64,000 nucleotides of DNA. Origin: Sphingorhabdus sp. M41. Lineage in GTDB: Bacteria > Pseudomonadota > Alphaproteobacteria > Sphingomonadales > Sphingomonadaceae. Below the pieces are notes generated by a model. It worked only from the letters and a program-made list of their open reading frames with translations, had not been told where the DNA came from and searched no databases. The translations under genes and the position numbers were made by a program. This document shows, piece by piece, positions 43,781 through 52,782 of the stretch (position 1 is its first letter; each line of letters opens with the position of its first letter). The stretch covers positions 1,018,501-1,082,500 of the forward strand of contig NZ_CP014545.1 of assembly GCF_001586275.1 (NCBI RefSeq), given 5' to 3'.

Positions 43781-45565
43781 ATGCACGCATATCGCACCCA
43801 CAATTGTTCCGCGCTCCGTTCTTCGCACGTTGGCGAGACCGTCCGTCTGTCCGGCTGGATTCACCGCAAGCGCGACCACGGCAATCTGCTGTTCGTCGAT
43901 CTGCGCGACCATTTCGGTCTGACCCAGATCGTCAGCGAAACTGGTAGCGAGGCGTTCAAGACACTCGACAGCGCGCGCGTGGAATCGGTCGTCACGGTGA
44001 CCGGCAAGGTTGTGGCCCGCGACGCCGAAACGGTGAACAAGAATCTGCCGACTGGCGACGTTGAACTGGTCGCCGATACGGTGAGCATGCAGGGCCCGGC
44101 CGACGAACTGCCGATGCCGGTTTTCGGCGAACAGGAATATCCCGAGGATATCCGCCTGCGCTACCGCTTCCTCGACCTGCGGCGCGAAAGTGTTCACGCC
44201 AATATGATGCTGCGCTCCAAGGTTATCGCCAGCCTGCGCAACCGGATGACCGAACAGGGCTTTACCGAATTCCAGACCCCGATCCTGACCGCTTCGTCCC
44301 CGGAAGGCGCGCGCGATTATCTCGTCCCGAGCCGCGTTCATCCCGGCAAATTCTATGCGCTGCCGCAGGCACCGCAGATGTTCAAGCAGATGCTGATGGT
44401 CGCCGGTTTCGACCGCTATTTCCAGATCGCGCCATGCTTCCGCGACGAAGACGCGCGCGCCGACCGTTCGCCGGGCGAATTTTACCAGCTCGATTTCGAA
44501 ATGAGCTTTGTCACCCAGGAAGATGTGTTCCAGACGCTGGAACCGGTTCTGGCTGGCGTGTTCGAGGAATTTGCCGATGGCCGTTCGGTGACGCTTGCGG
44601 GCGAATTCCCGCGCATTCCCTACAAGGAATCGATGCTGAAATATGGCAATGACAAGCCGGATTTGCGCAACCCGATCATCATCCAAGACGTCAGCGAACA
44701 TTTCAAGGGCTCCGGCTTTGGTCTGTTCGACAAGATTACCTCGACCGGCGGCACGGTGCGCGCCTTTGTCGCGCCGGAGGCCGGCAAGAACAGCCGCAAA
44801 TTCTTTGACGCGATGAACGACTGGGCGCGCGGCGAAGGTTTTGCCGGGCTCGGCTATATCAACATGAAGGAAGGCGCAGCCGGAGGGCCGATTGCCAAGA
44901 ACCATGGCGAGGAAGGCACGGCCAAGCTGCTCGCCGATCTCGGCTGTGGTCCCGACGACGGCGTGTTCTTTGCCGCGGGCAAGGAAGCGGAAGCCGCACG
45001 GCTCGCCGGTCTGGCACGGACCCGCACTGCGGAGCAACTCGACCTGATCGACAAGAATGCGTTCAAATTCTGCTGGATCGTCGACTATCCGATGTTCGAA
45101 TATGATGCCGAACTGAAGAAAATGGACTTTTCGCACAACCCCTTCTCGATGCCGCAGGGCGAACTGGAAGCGCTGGAAAACCAGGATCCGCTCGACATTC
45201 TCGCCTGGCAATATGATATTGTCTGTAACGGCATCGAGCTGTCCTCCGGCGCGATACGGAACCACCGGCCCGACATCATGTACAAGGCGTTCGAGATCGC
45301 CGGTTACACCAAGGAGCAGGTCGACAGCGAATTTTCCGGCATGATCAACGCGCTGAAATATGGCGCGCCGCCGCATGGCGGTTCGGCTCCGGGCGTGGAC
45401 CGGATCGTTATGATGCTGGCGAACGAACCGAATATTCGCGAGGTTGTCTTGTTCCCGATGAACCAGAAAGCCGAAGATCTGATGATGAGCGCGCCGAGCC
45501 CCGTCGCCGCGAAGCAGCTGCGCGAATTGCATATTCGGGTGGTGGAACCGCCAAAGGAAGCGTGA
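43781..45565 (+). CDS. aspS: aspartyl-tRNA synthetase
   Basis: AspS charges tRNA-Asp (and often tRNA-Asn in bacteria lacking AsnRS). The 594-residue bacterial form has an N-terminal OB fold ([20 protein letters not shown]) and class II motifs: motif 2 [20 protein letters not shown] and motif 3 [19 protein letters not shown]. The bacterial insert is present. The length is typical. A -35-like TTGACA precedes it and a repeat element follows. Confidence 0.98.
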   Translation: MHAYRTHNCSALRSSHVGETVRLSGWIHRKRDHGNLLFVDLRDHFGLTQIVSETGSEAFKTLDSARVESVVTVTGKVVARDAETVNKNLPTGDVELVADTVSMQGPADELPMPVFGEQEYPEDIRLRYRFLDLRRESVHANMMLRSKVIASLRNRMTEQGFTEFQTPILTASSPEGARDYLVPSRVHPGKFYALPQAPQMFKQMLMVAGFDRYFQIAPCFRDEDARADRSPGEFYQLDFEMSFVTQEDVFQTLEPVLAGVFEEFADGRSVTLAGEFPRIPYKESMLKYGNDKPDLRNPIIIQDVSEHFKGSGFGLFDKITSTGGTVRAFVAPEAGKNSRKFFDAMNDWARGEGFAGLGYINMKEGAAGGPIAKNHGEEGTAKLLADLGCGPDDGVFFAAGKEAEAARLAGLARTRTAEQLDLIDKNAFKFCWIVDYPMFEYDAELKKMDFSHNPFSMPQGELEALENQDPLDILAWQYDIVCNGIELSSGAIRNHRPDIMYKAFEIAGYTKEQVDSEFSGMINALKYGAPPHGGSAPGVDRIVMMLANEPNIREVVLFPMNQKAEDLMMSAPSPVAAKQLRELHIRVVEPPKEA

Positions 45566-45583
45566 TCTCAACAACTCAGATAG

Positions 45584-45676
45584 TCGTCATGCTTAACCTG
45601 ATTCAGCATCCAGAGCCGTAACAAGCATGTTTTGCGAGCGGTTGTTCCGGATCCCGGATCAAGTCCGGAATGACGA
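45584..45676. repeat. intergenic repeat-like element
   Basis: A 93-bp unit with terminal inverted repeats TCGTCAT (45584-45590) and ATGACGA (45670-45676) contains two inner stems: ATGCT/AGCAT in the left part and TCCGGA/TCCGGA in the right part. The right part resembles repetitive intergenic sequences I recall from sphingomonads. There is no open frame inside. Copy number cannot be judged from one window. Confidence 0.6.
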
Positions 45677-45691
45677 AATAGGAAAAGTTCA

Positions 45692-46546
45692 ATGATCCTC
45701 CCCGTTATGAATGTCTTTCCATCGTCCCATGGCGATATCTGCTATTTCGAATGGGGCAAGGCGGAGGACGGCCCGTCTGTCCTGCTGCTGCACGCGACCG
45801 GCTTTCACGCCCGCTGCTGGGACCAGGCCATCGCTGCCTTTCCGGCTGGCACACATGTAATCGCGGTCGATCAACTCGGCCACGGACGCAGCGCCGCACC
45901 GATCATCACCGACTGGACCGATGTCGCGGGCGCGACCGCCGAACTGGTGCAATCGCTCGGAATCCGCTTTGCGGTTGGAGCAGGGCACAGCATGGGCGGC
46001 CATTGTCTGGTGCAGGTCGCGGCCAGCCACCCTGATCTGCTGGAGCGGCTCGTCTTGATCGATCCGGTGATCATGGAACGGGAATTCTACCGGGATCTGC
46101 CCGATTATAGCGCGACCAGTGATATGGTGGCCAGACGGCGCAATAGCTGGACCGGACCGGATGTGATGTTCGAACGGTTCAAGGACCGGCATCCCTACAA
46201 GACATGGGATCCGGCAGTGCTGCGGAATTACTGCGAATATGGTCTGCTGTCAGACGGGGAGGGTGGTTACAGGCTGGCCTGTCCCCCACAGACCGAGGCA
46301 TCGGTCTATGCGACCAGCGCCAGCGTCGATCCATGGCCTCTGATCGATCAGATCGAAAAGCCGGTCACTATCCTGCGCGCGCCACAGATCGAGCGGGATG
46401 GCGCCTTTGATTTTGCCGGTTCGCCGACGCCGCCAGGACTCGCCGACGGTTTTGCTCATGGCAGCGATATTTATCTGCCCGATCTCACCCATTTCATGCC
46501 GATGCAGGACCCGAAACGGATTGCGGAACTGATCATCAGCGGCTAA
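45692..46546 (+). CDS. alpha/beta hydrolase
   Basis: The 284-residue protein has the nucleophile elbow GAGHSMGGHCLVQ near residue 108, an oxyanion-region VLLLHATGFHARCWDQ, and a late His in LPDLTHFMPMQD, which supply the Ser and His of the triad. The acid, probably Asp, is less certain. The overall plan matches small-molecule esterases, epoxide hydrolases or C-C hydrolases. It has a cap-like helical segment between residues 130 and 210. Alternative starts are possible because ATG at 45692 and 45707 are both in frame. It stands alone. Confidence 0.9.
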   Translation: MILPVMNVFPSSHGDICYFEWGKAEDGPSVLLLHATGFHARCWDQAIAAFPAGTHVIAVDQLGHGRSAAPIITDWTDVAGATAELVQSLGIRFAVGAGHSMGGHCLVQVAASHPDLLERLVLIDPVIMEREFYRDLPDYSATSDMVARRRNSWTGPDVMFERFKDRHPYKTWDPAVLRNYCEYGLLSDGEGGYRLACPPQTEASVYATSASVDPWPLIDQIEKPVTILRAPQIERDGAFDFAGSPTPPGLADGFAHGSDIYLPDLTHFMPMQDPKRIAELIISG

Positions 46547-46597
46547 TGTCTCGTTCAGATTAGTATCGATATTTGTGAACGACCATCTTTCGGGGGA

Positions 46598-47545
46598 ATG
46601 GACATGAACAAATTATGGATCGGTGCGATCACCATCTTGATGACGCTATCAGGGCTTTCTGCAGCAGCGCAGGCCGAGGTTCTGACCATTGAAGGACTGG
46701 CAGCGGCCAATTCCCCCGAATTTGCCCGGATACAATCGATATCCATCGACCGTTTCGGTGGCCGCGACGGGCGGGCGCTGGCCTTTGAACTGGAAGACAG
46801 GCTTTCCGGCATAACGGTCTTTGGCCGCCCCTATTTTAATGTGATTGGCGGACCGTCCGCGGTGCAATCCGATGCGACGCTCTCCGGCAATGTTACCGCC
46901 GGGGTCGAGCAATATGAAACGACCGCAAAGCGGCGGCGCTGCGTCGAGCGGGATGACAAGGACAAATGCGTCACCCATAAAAATATGAAAGTATCTTGCC
47001 TGACCCGGACCATCGATTATCGCGCGCAGGTCCGGGCGACGCGATATAGCGATGGGCGCAGTATCTATACGGAAAGTTTTCCCGACCAGAATGAACAGAC
47101 GATATGTTTCGGCGATGACGAGGATTTTTCGAGCAGTGAATCGGTGCTCCGGAGCATGATAGCCGGGACCGCCAGCGCCATCAGCAATGATCTGGCCCCA
47201 AGAGAATATCGTGAGGAAATCCGCATATTGGAAAGCCGCAAGGGTATGACGAAAACGGAAGGAAATTTCTTCAAGGCCGCGATCAAGAAGACCAAGAGCA
47301 ACGCGGCCGAGGCCTGCCGGATGTGGGACGAAGCGGCCGGCAATGGACAGGTTCATATCTCGCTGACATTCAATCGCGGCCTCTGCGCAGAACAGCGCGG
47401 CGATCTTGAAGGTGCGCTGGATTTCTATCAAGAGGCGGACAGATTTTCCCCGGGAAAGCTTGAAGTGACGGAATCCTTGCGGCGCGTGAGCGATCATCGG
47501 CGCGCATTGGATGAATGGGAATTGCGTCAATCCGGAAGAGACTGA
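46598..47545 (+). CDS. exported hypothetical protein with C-terminal repeat-like helices
   Basis: The 315-residue protein has a signal peptide (MDMNKLWIGAITILMTLSGL, cleavage near AQA-EV). The N-terminal half has sheet-rich segments with paired Cys (KRRRCVERDDKDKC and SCLTRTIDYRAQ), and the C-terminal part (about 230-300) resembles TPR-like helices (AAEACRMWDEAAG, FNRGLCAEQRGDLEGALDFY). It is probably periplasmic. SD GGGGGA is present. I recognise no named family. Confidence 0.78.
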   Translation: MDMNKLWIGAITILMTLSGLSAAAQAEVLTIEGLAAANSPEFARIQSISIDRFGGRDGRALAFELEDRLSGITVFGRPYFNVIGGPSAVQSDATLSGNVTAGVEQYETTAKRRRCVERDDKDKCVTHKNMKVSCLTRTIDYRAQVRATRYSDGRSIYTESFPDQNEQTICFGDDEDFSSSESVLRSMIAGTASAISNDLAPREYREEIRILESRKGMTKTEGNFFKAAIKKTKSNAAEACRMWDEAAGNGQVHISLTFNRGLCAEQRGDLEGALDFYQEADRFSPGKLEVTESLRRVSDHRRALDEWELRQSGRD

Positions 47546-47611
47546 AGTCAAGAATGACTCACAGGGTTAACCGGCTGGCTGTTCATGCCAATCGGATATA
47601 GATTGACCTGC

Positions 47612-47640
47612 TCGGACTGAGCCTGTCAAAGCCGGTCCGA
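47612..47640. repeat. degenerate short repeat
   Basis: TCGGAC (47612-47617) and GTCCGA (47635-47640) flank TGAGCCTGTCAAAGCCG. The shape matches a short sphingomonad intergenic hairpin family that I recall; it lies just before the PPK2 gene. Confidence 0.45.
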
Positions 47641-47707
47641 AGACGATAGATGCGGTTGAGCGTTGTCCGTCCCTTGGATCAGCGAGCGGTGCGCGAACGG
47701 AGTAAGA

Positions 47708-48493
47708 ATGACCATAGACCTGTCCGACTATGAATCCGGCGACAAATTTGATGGCAATTATAGTGAGGCGCTGAAAGCGCTTCAGGACCGGCTCGCCCAG
47801 ATCCATTTCAAGCATATCATCCACGGTTGCCGGTCGATTCTGGTGTTCGAGGGCTGGGATGCAGCGGGCAAGGGCGGCACGATCCGCCGGATGACCGGGG
47901 AATGGGATCCGCGCTATTATGATGTCTGGCCGATCGGCGCGCCGACCAGGGAAGAGAAAGACCGGCATTTCCTCTGGCGCTTCTGGCAGAAACTGCCGGG
48001 GAGCCGCGAAATCGGCGTGTTCGACCGCAGCTGGTATGGACGGGTGCTGGTCGAGCGGGTTGAAAATTTTTGCACCAAGGCCGAGTGGAAGCGCGGCTAT
48101 GACGAGATCAATGAATTTGAAGCGCAGCAGATCGACGGCGGCACCAATGTGGTGAAGCTGTTCTTTCACACGACGCAGGAAGAGCAGGACGAGCGTCTCA
48201 CCAAACGGCTCGACACGCCGCACAAGCGCTGGAAGATTACCGCCGAGGATTTTCGCAACCGGGAAAAGCGAGGCGATTATCTCGAAGCGATGGACGATAT
48301 GTTCAAAAATACCGACACCCGCTGGGCGCCGTGGAAAGTGATCGCCGGTAATGACAAGAAATCCGCGCGCATCGCTGCCATGACCCATGTCGCCGATACG
48401 CTGGAAGCAGCGCTGCCAAAGGATTTGCCAGACGCTGATCCGGAGCTGGTGAAACTGGCGCATGATGCTTTTGGCTATGAGGCCAAGGATTAG
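47708..48493 (+). CDS. ppk2: polyphosphate kinase 2 family protein
   Basis: PPK2 uses polyphosphate to phosphorylate nucleotides. The 261-residue protein has Walker A VFEGWDAAGKGGTIRRMTG, the PPK2 lid and Walker B-like region REIGVFDRSWYGRVLVERVE, and NTDTRWAPWKVIAGNDKKSA. The start at 47708 follows GGAG; upstream in-frame residues are not needed. It complements ppk1-ppx at 34.5-38.2 kb. Which class it is (NDP or NMP kinase) is not decided. Confidence 0.95.
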   Translation: MTIDLSDYESGDKFDGNYSEALKALQDRLAQIHFKHIIHGCRSILVFEGWDAAGKGGTIRRMTGEWDPRYYDVWPIGAPTREEKDRHFLWRFWQKLPGSREIGVFDRSWYGRVLVERVENFCTKAEWKRGYDEINEFEAQQIDGGTNVVKLFFHTTQEEQDERLTKRLDTPHKRWKITAEDFRNREKRGDYLEAMDDMFKNTDTRWAPWKVIAGNDKKSARIAAMTHVADTLEAALPKDLPDADPELVKLAHDAFGYEAKD

Positions 48494-48536
48494 CAGTCAA
48501 AAGGTTGATTTTTCGTCCGGCACAGTGAAGCCAGAG

Positions 48537-49142
48537 TCATTCCACCGGGCGAGCGGATAGCCAGACGGCCCAACCGGAAAATAGGGTTGCAATTGCTCCG
48601 CTCCCGCCGGAAAATGGCACTGAGCCCAGTCCCGAACGCACGGCAGCCATATTCAAGACAATGGCAATCACGCCAGCGATCATAGTGATCAGGCCGATTA
48701 CCCGGATTTTTTTGCTGTCGTCGCGAAACAGTGTCAGGCTGAAGAGCAGGGCAGCCAGTCCGATTATCGCCTTTGCCAGATTGTAGAACAGAAATGATCC
48801 GGCGAGCAGGGTGCCCATAAGCGGCGCGAACTCGGGACCCGCTTTGGCCGCTGGCAGAAACATCGACAGTCCGATGCCCGACTGGACGATATTTATCAGC
48901 CCTGCCGCAACCAGAGCGGCCCAGCCCCATTGCATCGCCGGAGACCGAACCAGACCGACGAGCGAAGCGACCGTGATGCCGGTAAACAAGAGAATCTCTG
49001 TGGTCCAGATTGTCGATCGCAACGGCCAGCCATCAATAATCCCGACACCCTTCAGGGTCACGATATACAGCGATTGCGTCGCTACAGTGAGCAGCAGCAT
49101 GATGGATACAGTTATTGCGATGCTGCGGGTTGTCTGTGGCAT
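48537..49142 (-). CDS. hypothetical multi-pass membrane protein
   Basis: The 201-residue protein has about five hydrophobic segments: SIMLLLTVATQSLYIVTL, ILLFTGITVASLVGLV, WAALVAAGLINIVQSGIGL, LAKAIIGLAALLFSLTL and VIGLITMIAGVIAIVLNMA. No catalytic motif is visible and no family is recognised. It converges with the PPK2 gene. Confidence 0.72.
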   Translation of the reverse strand: MPQTTRSIAITVSIMLLLTVATQSLYIVTLKGVGIIDGWPLRSTIWTTEILLFTGITVASLVGLVRSPAMQWGWAALVAAGLINIVQSGIGLSMFLPAAKAGPEFAPLMGTLLAGSFLFYNLAKAIIGLAALLFSLTLFRDDSKKIRVIGLITMIAGVIAIVLNMAAVRSGLGSVPFSGGSGAIATLFSGWAVWLSARPVE

Positions 49143-49318
49143 AAATTCTCCAGAATTCTCTATGGTTTGAAGGCTATTCAGGCGGACGGGAGAATTTGTT
49201 ACAGTCGCAGGAAAATTTCATGAACCTGGGGCCAGGTCGATATCAGAGAGAAATTGTGCTCGATTCGAACAAGTCGGCCGTTAACGGCATTCATGGAGAG
49301 GATCATATCCGTACAGAT

Positions 49319-49334
49319 ACTGATTTGAATCAGT
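49319..49334 (+). promoter_or_regulatory. FNR/FixK-like box upstream of the universal stress gene
   Basis: ACTGATT-TG-AATCAGT is a perfect 16-base inverted repeat. Written as CTGAT-N4-ATCAG, it differs from the FNR consensus TTGAT-N4-ATCAA by a symmetric T/A change at each end. It lies 95 bp before the universal stress protein gene, whose relatives are commonly induced by low oxygen. Confidence 0.45.
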
Positions 49335-49429
49335 CGGAAAGCGGTTAGGGTTGCAGATCAACGACATTCATCTCTCCGAATTGGGAAGATGAAGGTTCAC
49401 GCCCACGAACTTACAGAAGGTATTATTCC

Positions 49430-50248
49430 ATGCCCGCATCCAAGCAAATTCTCGTCGCAACCGATCTGACGGCTAGGGGAGACCGGCCGTTTGCTCGCGC
49501 CAAAATGCTCGCGGATGTCTGGAATGCGGATAGAACCTTGTTGTTTGTGAACAGCGCCAAGACCGAGGTTGATATTGCCAAGGTCGAGGCTCTTCTGGTG
49601 CGGAATTATGGTGAGGATACCGAAGGCTGCAATCTCGCGATAAATTATGGCAAGCCCCCCAAGGTCATTGCCGACACCGCGTTGCAGCTGGGCAGCGATC
49701 TGATCATTGTCGGGGCTGCCCGTCACAATAATATCTCCGATTTTTTCCTCGGCACTGCGGTGGATCATTTGGTCCACCATGCCGAGGCTCCCGTGCTTAT
49801 CGTCAAGGAGCGTCCGCGCGCGGACTATAGCCGAATATTGGTGGCGACCGACTTTTCGGATTGTTCGGCAAAAGCGCTTCGCGTTTCGCTGGCCTTTTTT
49901 CCCGCTGCGCAAATCGATCTCGTGCACGCATATCATGTGGCTTATGAAGCCTGGCTGAAATCAGAGGGCGTTGCGACGGAAATGCTGTCCGATGCGGAAA
50001 AGGAATTGCGGGATTTCATGGACGCTCTGAACCTGTCCGACACGGATAGCGCTCGCGTGAATCCCCGTCTGGTCCAAGGCAATCTTCACCAATCCGTGCA
50101 TAATATGCTCGATTCCGGTGATTATGATCTTCTGGTTCTGGGAACCCACGGTCGGGGCGGTTTTTCCATGGCAACCATCGGCAGTCGCGCCAGTGAAATG
50201 ATGGGCTGGTCGCCGGTGGACGTGTTGATGGTCAGAAACTCTGGCTAG
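49430..50248 (+). CDS. tandem-domain universal stress protein
   Basis: The 272-residue protein contains two Usp domains, each beginning with a strand such as KQILVATDLTARG (residues 5-17) and YSRILVATDFSDCS (about 133-146). The second keeps the nucleotide-loop signature GTHGRGGFSMATIGSRASEM, while the first has only GAARHNNISDFFLGTAVDHL, closer to the same pattern. Such proteins bind ATP or other nucleotides and help survive starvation or oxygen limitation. An FNR-like box lies upstream. Confidence 0.94.
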   Translation: MPASKQILVATDLTARGDRPFARAKMLADVWNADRTLLFVNSAKTEVDIAKVEALLVRNYGEDTEGCNLAINYGKPPKVIADTALQLGSDLIIVGAARHNNISDFFLGTAVDHLVHHAEAPVLIVKERPRADYSRILVATDFSDCSAKALRVSLAFFPAAQIDLVHAYHVAYEAWLKSEGVATEMLSDAEKELRDFMDALNLSDTDSARVNPRLVQGNLHQSVHNMLDSGDYDLLVLGTHGRGGFSMATIGSRASEMMGWSPVDVLMVRNSG

Positions 50249-50295
50249 AATGGATGTGTGCTAGCGAGGGAAATCGGTCTCGCGGCGGATATTTG

Positions 50296-50319
50296 TTGAC
50301 AGTGTTATCTATATAACAC
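50296..50319 (+). promoter_or_regulatory. operator-like palindrome before the CPBP gene
   Basis: TTGACA (50296-50301) overlaps by one base the region of a perfect inverted repeat GTGTTAT-CTAT-ATAACAC (50302-50319). A -35 followed at once by a dyad suggests repression by a dimeric regulator. Confidence 0.4.
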
Positions 50320-50331
50320 ACCTGCAGTTAT

Positions 50332-51060
50332 ATGGAATTATCGAAGAATATCGAAATCGAAACCAACCAGCCGCAACGCTGGATCATTCTGGCCGAGATA
50401 GCGGGTTTTGTCGCCTTCGCTTTGCTGTCCAAATATCTTATGAGTCTGCTGTTCTGGCGTTACGCTGGTCCGGTCTCGCTATTGCTGACCCTGGCTCTTG
50501 TCACAGTCTATATGCGCAAGATCGGTATTGACTGGCCTTCTCTGGGTCTGCGTCGCTTGCCCGGAATCAGAGCGAAGCTGATGGTAGCCCCGCAAGCCAT
50601 GCTGGTCTTCGTGGCTTTCGCTATCGCGGTCGCATTGACCACCATAGGTGGCCCGGCAATCGGGCTGGATTTCATGACCGAGATGCCAGAGGGCGTGGAG
50701 GACCGATGGGGCGATGTCGCAGGAAACCTTCCTAAATATCTGATGTGGCTTGCGATTGTCTGGACCGCAGCGGCTTTTGGCGAGGAGATGTTTTTTCGGG
50801 GCTATCTGATCAGCAGGCTGCAAACCGCTTTTTCCGGTCACAGGCTGGCGTCCGTTCTAGCGGTGATCCTGCCCGCGTTTTTTTTCGGCTATGGGCATTT
50901 TTATTATCAAGGCTGGCGCGGCGCCATTGTAACCGGCTGCATTGCATTGGCATTCGGTACGATGTTCCTGCTGCTGAAACGCAATCTCTGGCCGGTGATC
51001 CTGATGCACGGCATAATCGATACGCTGACTTTCACGGCGCTCTATCTGGAGTGGGAATAG
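50332..51060 (+). CDS. CPBP-family intramembrane metalloprotease
   Basis: The 242-residue protein has several membrane segments (IILAEIAGFVAFALLSKYLM, VSLLLTLALVTVY, MLVFVAFAIAVALTTIGG and others), the catalytic EExxxR as GEEMFFRGYL near residue 149, the FxxxH-like FFFGYGHFYYQG, and HGIIDTL. These are Abi/CPBP (type II CAAX-type) features. It is an inner-membrane enzyme whose substrate is unknown. No clear SD precedes the ATG; a promoter and palindrome lie just upstream. Confidence 0.92.
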   Translation: MELSKNIEIETNQPQRWIILAEIAGFVAFALLSKYLMSLLFWRYAGPVSLLLTLALVTVYMRKIGIDWPSLGLRRLPGIRAKLMVAPQAMLVFVAFAIAVALTTIGGPAIGLDFMTEMPEGVEDRWGDVAGNLPKYLMWLAIVWTAAAFGEEMFFRGYLISRLQTAFSGHRLASVLAVILPAFFFGYGHFYYQGWRGAIVTGCIALAFGTMFLLLKRNLWPVILMHGIIDTLTFTALYLEWE

Positions 51061-51204
51061 ATATGGGCTGCCGATGTCATGAAGAGGGTTCTCAGCCAGA
51101 ATTGTAAACCATAAGATTTGCACCGCTTCGCTTTTTCAGCAAGATAGACAGACATGCTCCGGCCAATTGTCGGTTGTGTCATATTTCGATCGCAGGAGAA
51201 GCCG

Positions 51205-52704
51205 GTGAATCTATCGCCTGACAGTTACGTGAACTGTGCAAAGCAAAACTGGTCCAAGCTGAAAAATTCCGCCGTGGCTGCAATTTTTCTCGGTATTGCT
51301 GCGACATTGCTCCCCCTGGATAATACAAAGGCACAGCAATCAACGGCAGAAGCACCTGCTGTAGAGGCGCAACCCGCTCAGCATAAACCAACATTGGCTG
51401 AGGCAGCGGGCCTCGCGCAAGGCAAGGTGGTTTACCGCGATGTTGTCCTAATTGACGGTACGAGTGAGAACGCGCGTCCGGACATGGCGATCGTGATCCA
51501 GGATGACCGGATCACGGCAATCGTCCCGAATTCGGCAGTCAGCGAGGATATGCTTGATGGGGCGACCGTCTATGACATGGCCGGCGAATATGTGCTGCCG
51601 GGCCTGATCGATTCCCATGTTCATCTGGCGACGCTGCCGCACCGGGCGACCGCCAGTGCCTATATGAAACGATATATTTATGGCGGCATTACCGGCGTCC
51701 GCGACATGGCTGGCGATGTCCGGGCATTGGCAGATCTGTCGCGCGCGTCACTGGTCAACGAAATACCCGCTCCCGATCTTTTCTATGCCTCGCTGATGGC
51801 TGGCCCGGATTTTTTCTCGGACCCGCGGACGGTGACCTCCGGCCTGGGCGGTGTTCCCGGAAAGCTGCCCTGGATGCAGGCGATCACCGAAGATTCCGAA
51901 ATAGCTCTGATGGTGGCACAAGCGAAGGGGACATCGGCAACGGGAATCAAGATCTACGCCAACTTGCCGGGCAAGCTGGTGCAGGCGATCATCGCCGAAG
52001 GGAAGAAACAGAATTTCCCGGTCTGGTCGCATTTGCAAGTCTATCCGGCCACGCCTTATGACTCGCTGGGTGCAACGGTCGCTTCCCATGTCTGCATGAT
52101 CGCACGATATGTCGGCGAGCGGAACAAGCAGCGCTATGGTCATGACAATCCGCCATCCTATGAGGGGATCACGGCCGAACATCCCGAAATCCGGAAATAT
52201 ATATCCGCGCTCCTGAAATCGGGCACGATCATGGAAGCGACCTTGAGTGTCTATGATGAAATATCGGCTGAACAGGCGGCGGCGTTGAACGAAGACGGGA
52301 CGCCGCAGCGACCAGGTTGTTCACGGGTTCTGGCTGCGGGCATAACGCGGGCGATGCTTGAGGCCGGCGTACCGATCATTGCCGGGACGGACCGGGCGGC
52401 TCCCGCCGACGATCCCTTTCCTAAACTTTATGAAGAGATGGAGGCATTGGTTTCCGATGCCGGGCTGACCCCGCAGCAGGCGATACTGTCTGCGACATCG
52501 GTTGCCGCACGCGGTCTTGGCAAGTCACAGGACATCGGGACGTTAGAAGCGGGAAAGTTCGCCAATATGGTCTTTGTCAAACAAGATCCACTAGCCGATA
52601 TTTCGGCGCTGCGCTCGATCAGTTTGACCGTGAAACGCGGTCACCGTTTTGAGCGGAAAGACTATGAGCATAAAAATATACCGGAACTGGTTTACCCCGA
52701 ATGA
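51205..52704 (+). CDS. amidohydrolase-superfamily exported enzyme
   Basis: The 499-residue protein has an N-terminal hydrophobic segment (AVAAIFLGIAATLLPLDNTKA) for export, then the amidohydrolase fold. Metal and catalytic motifs are HxH in LIDSHVHLATL, Lys in GIKIYANLPG, His in VWSHLQVYP and ASHVCMIAR, and Asp in AGTDRAAPADDP, ending with GTLEAGKFANMVFVKQDPL. The group includes Xaa-Pro dipeptidases and imidazolonepropionase-like enzymes. A GTG start at 51205 has GGAG upstream. It is first of an operon with an M19 peptidase, a transporter and an ornithine cyclodeaminase-type gene. Confidence 0.9.
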   Translation: MNLSPDSYVNCAKQNWSKLKNSAVAAIFLGIAATLLPLDNTKAQQSTAEAPAVEAQPAQHKPTLAEAAGLAQGKVVYRDVVLIDGTSENARPDMAIVIQDDRITAIVPNSAVSEDMLDGATVYDMAGEYVLPGLIDSHVHLATLPHRATASAYMKRYIYGGITGVRDMAGDVRALADLSRASLVNEIPAPDLFYASLMAGPDFFSDPRTVTSGLGGVPGKLPWMQAITEDSEIALMVAQAKGTSATGIKIYANLPGKLVQAIIAEGKKQNFPVWSHLQVYPATPYDSLGATVASHVCMIARYVGERNKQRYGHDNPPSYEGITAEHPEIRKYISALLKSGTIMEATLSVYDEISAEQAAALNEDGTPQRPGCSRVLAAGITRAMLEAGVPIIAGTDRAAPADDPFPKLYEEMEALVSDAGLTPQQAILSATSVAARGLGKSQDIGTLEAGKFANMVFVKQDPLADISALRSISLTVKRGHRFERKDYEHKNIPELVYPE

Positions 52705-52782
52705 CCGTCTGGGATGAAAATATTCCAGCGATCTGTTCCACAGAATATTCGACCTACCCCGATCAGCGAAGGACAGAGAGTC

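Noticed and set aside
43697-45574. 625-residue minus-strand frame opposite aspS
   Set aside because: A mirror of a highly conserved gene, with no RBS or motif of its own.
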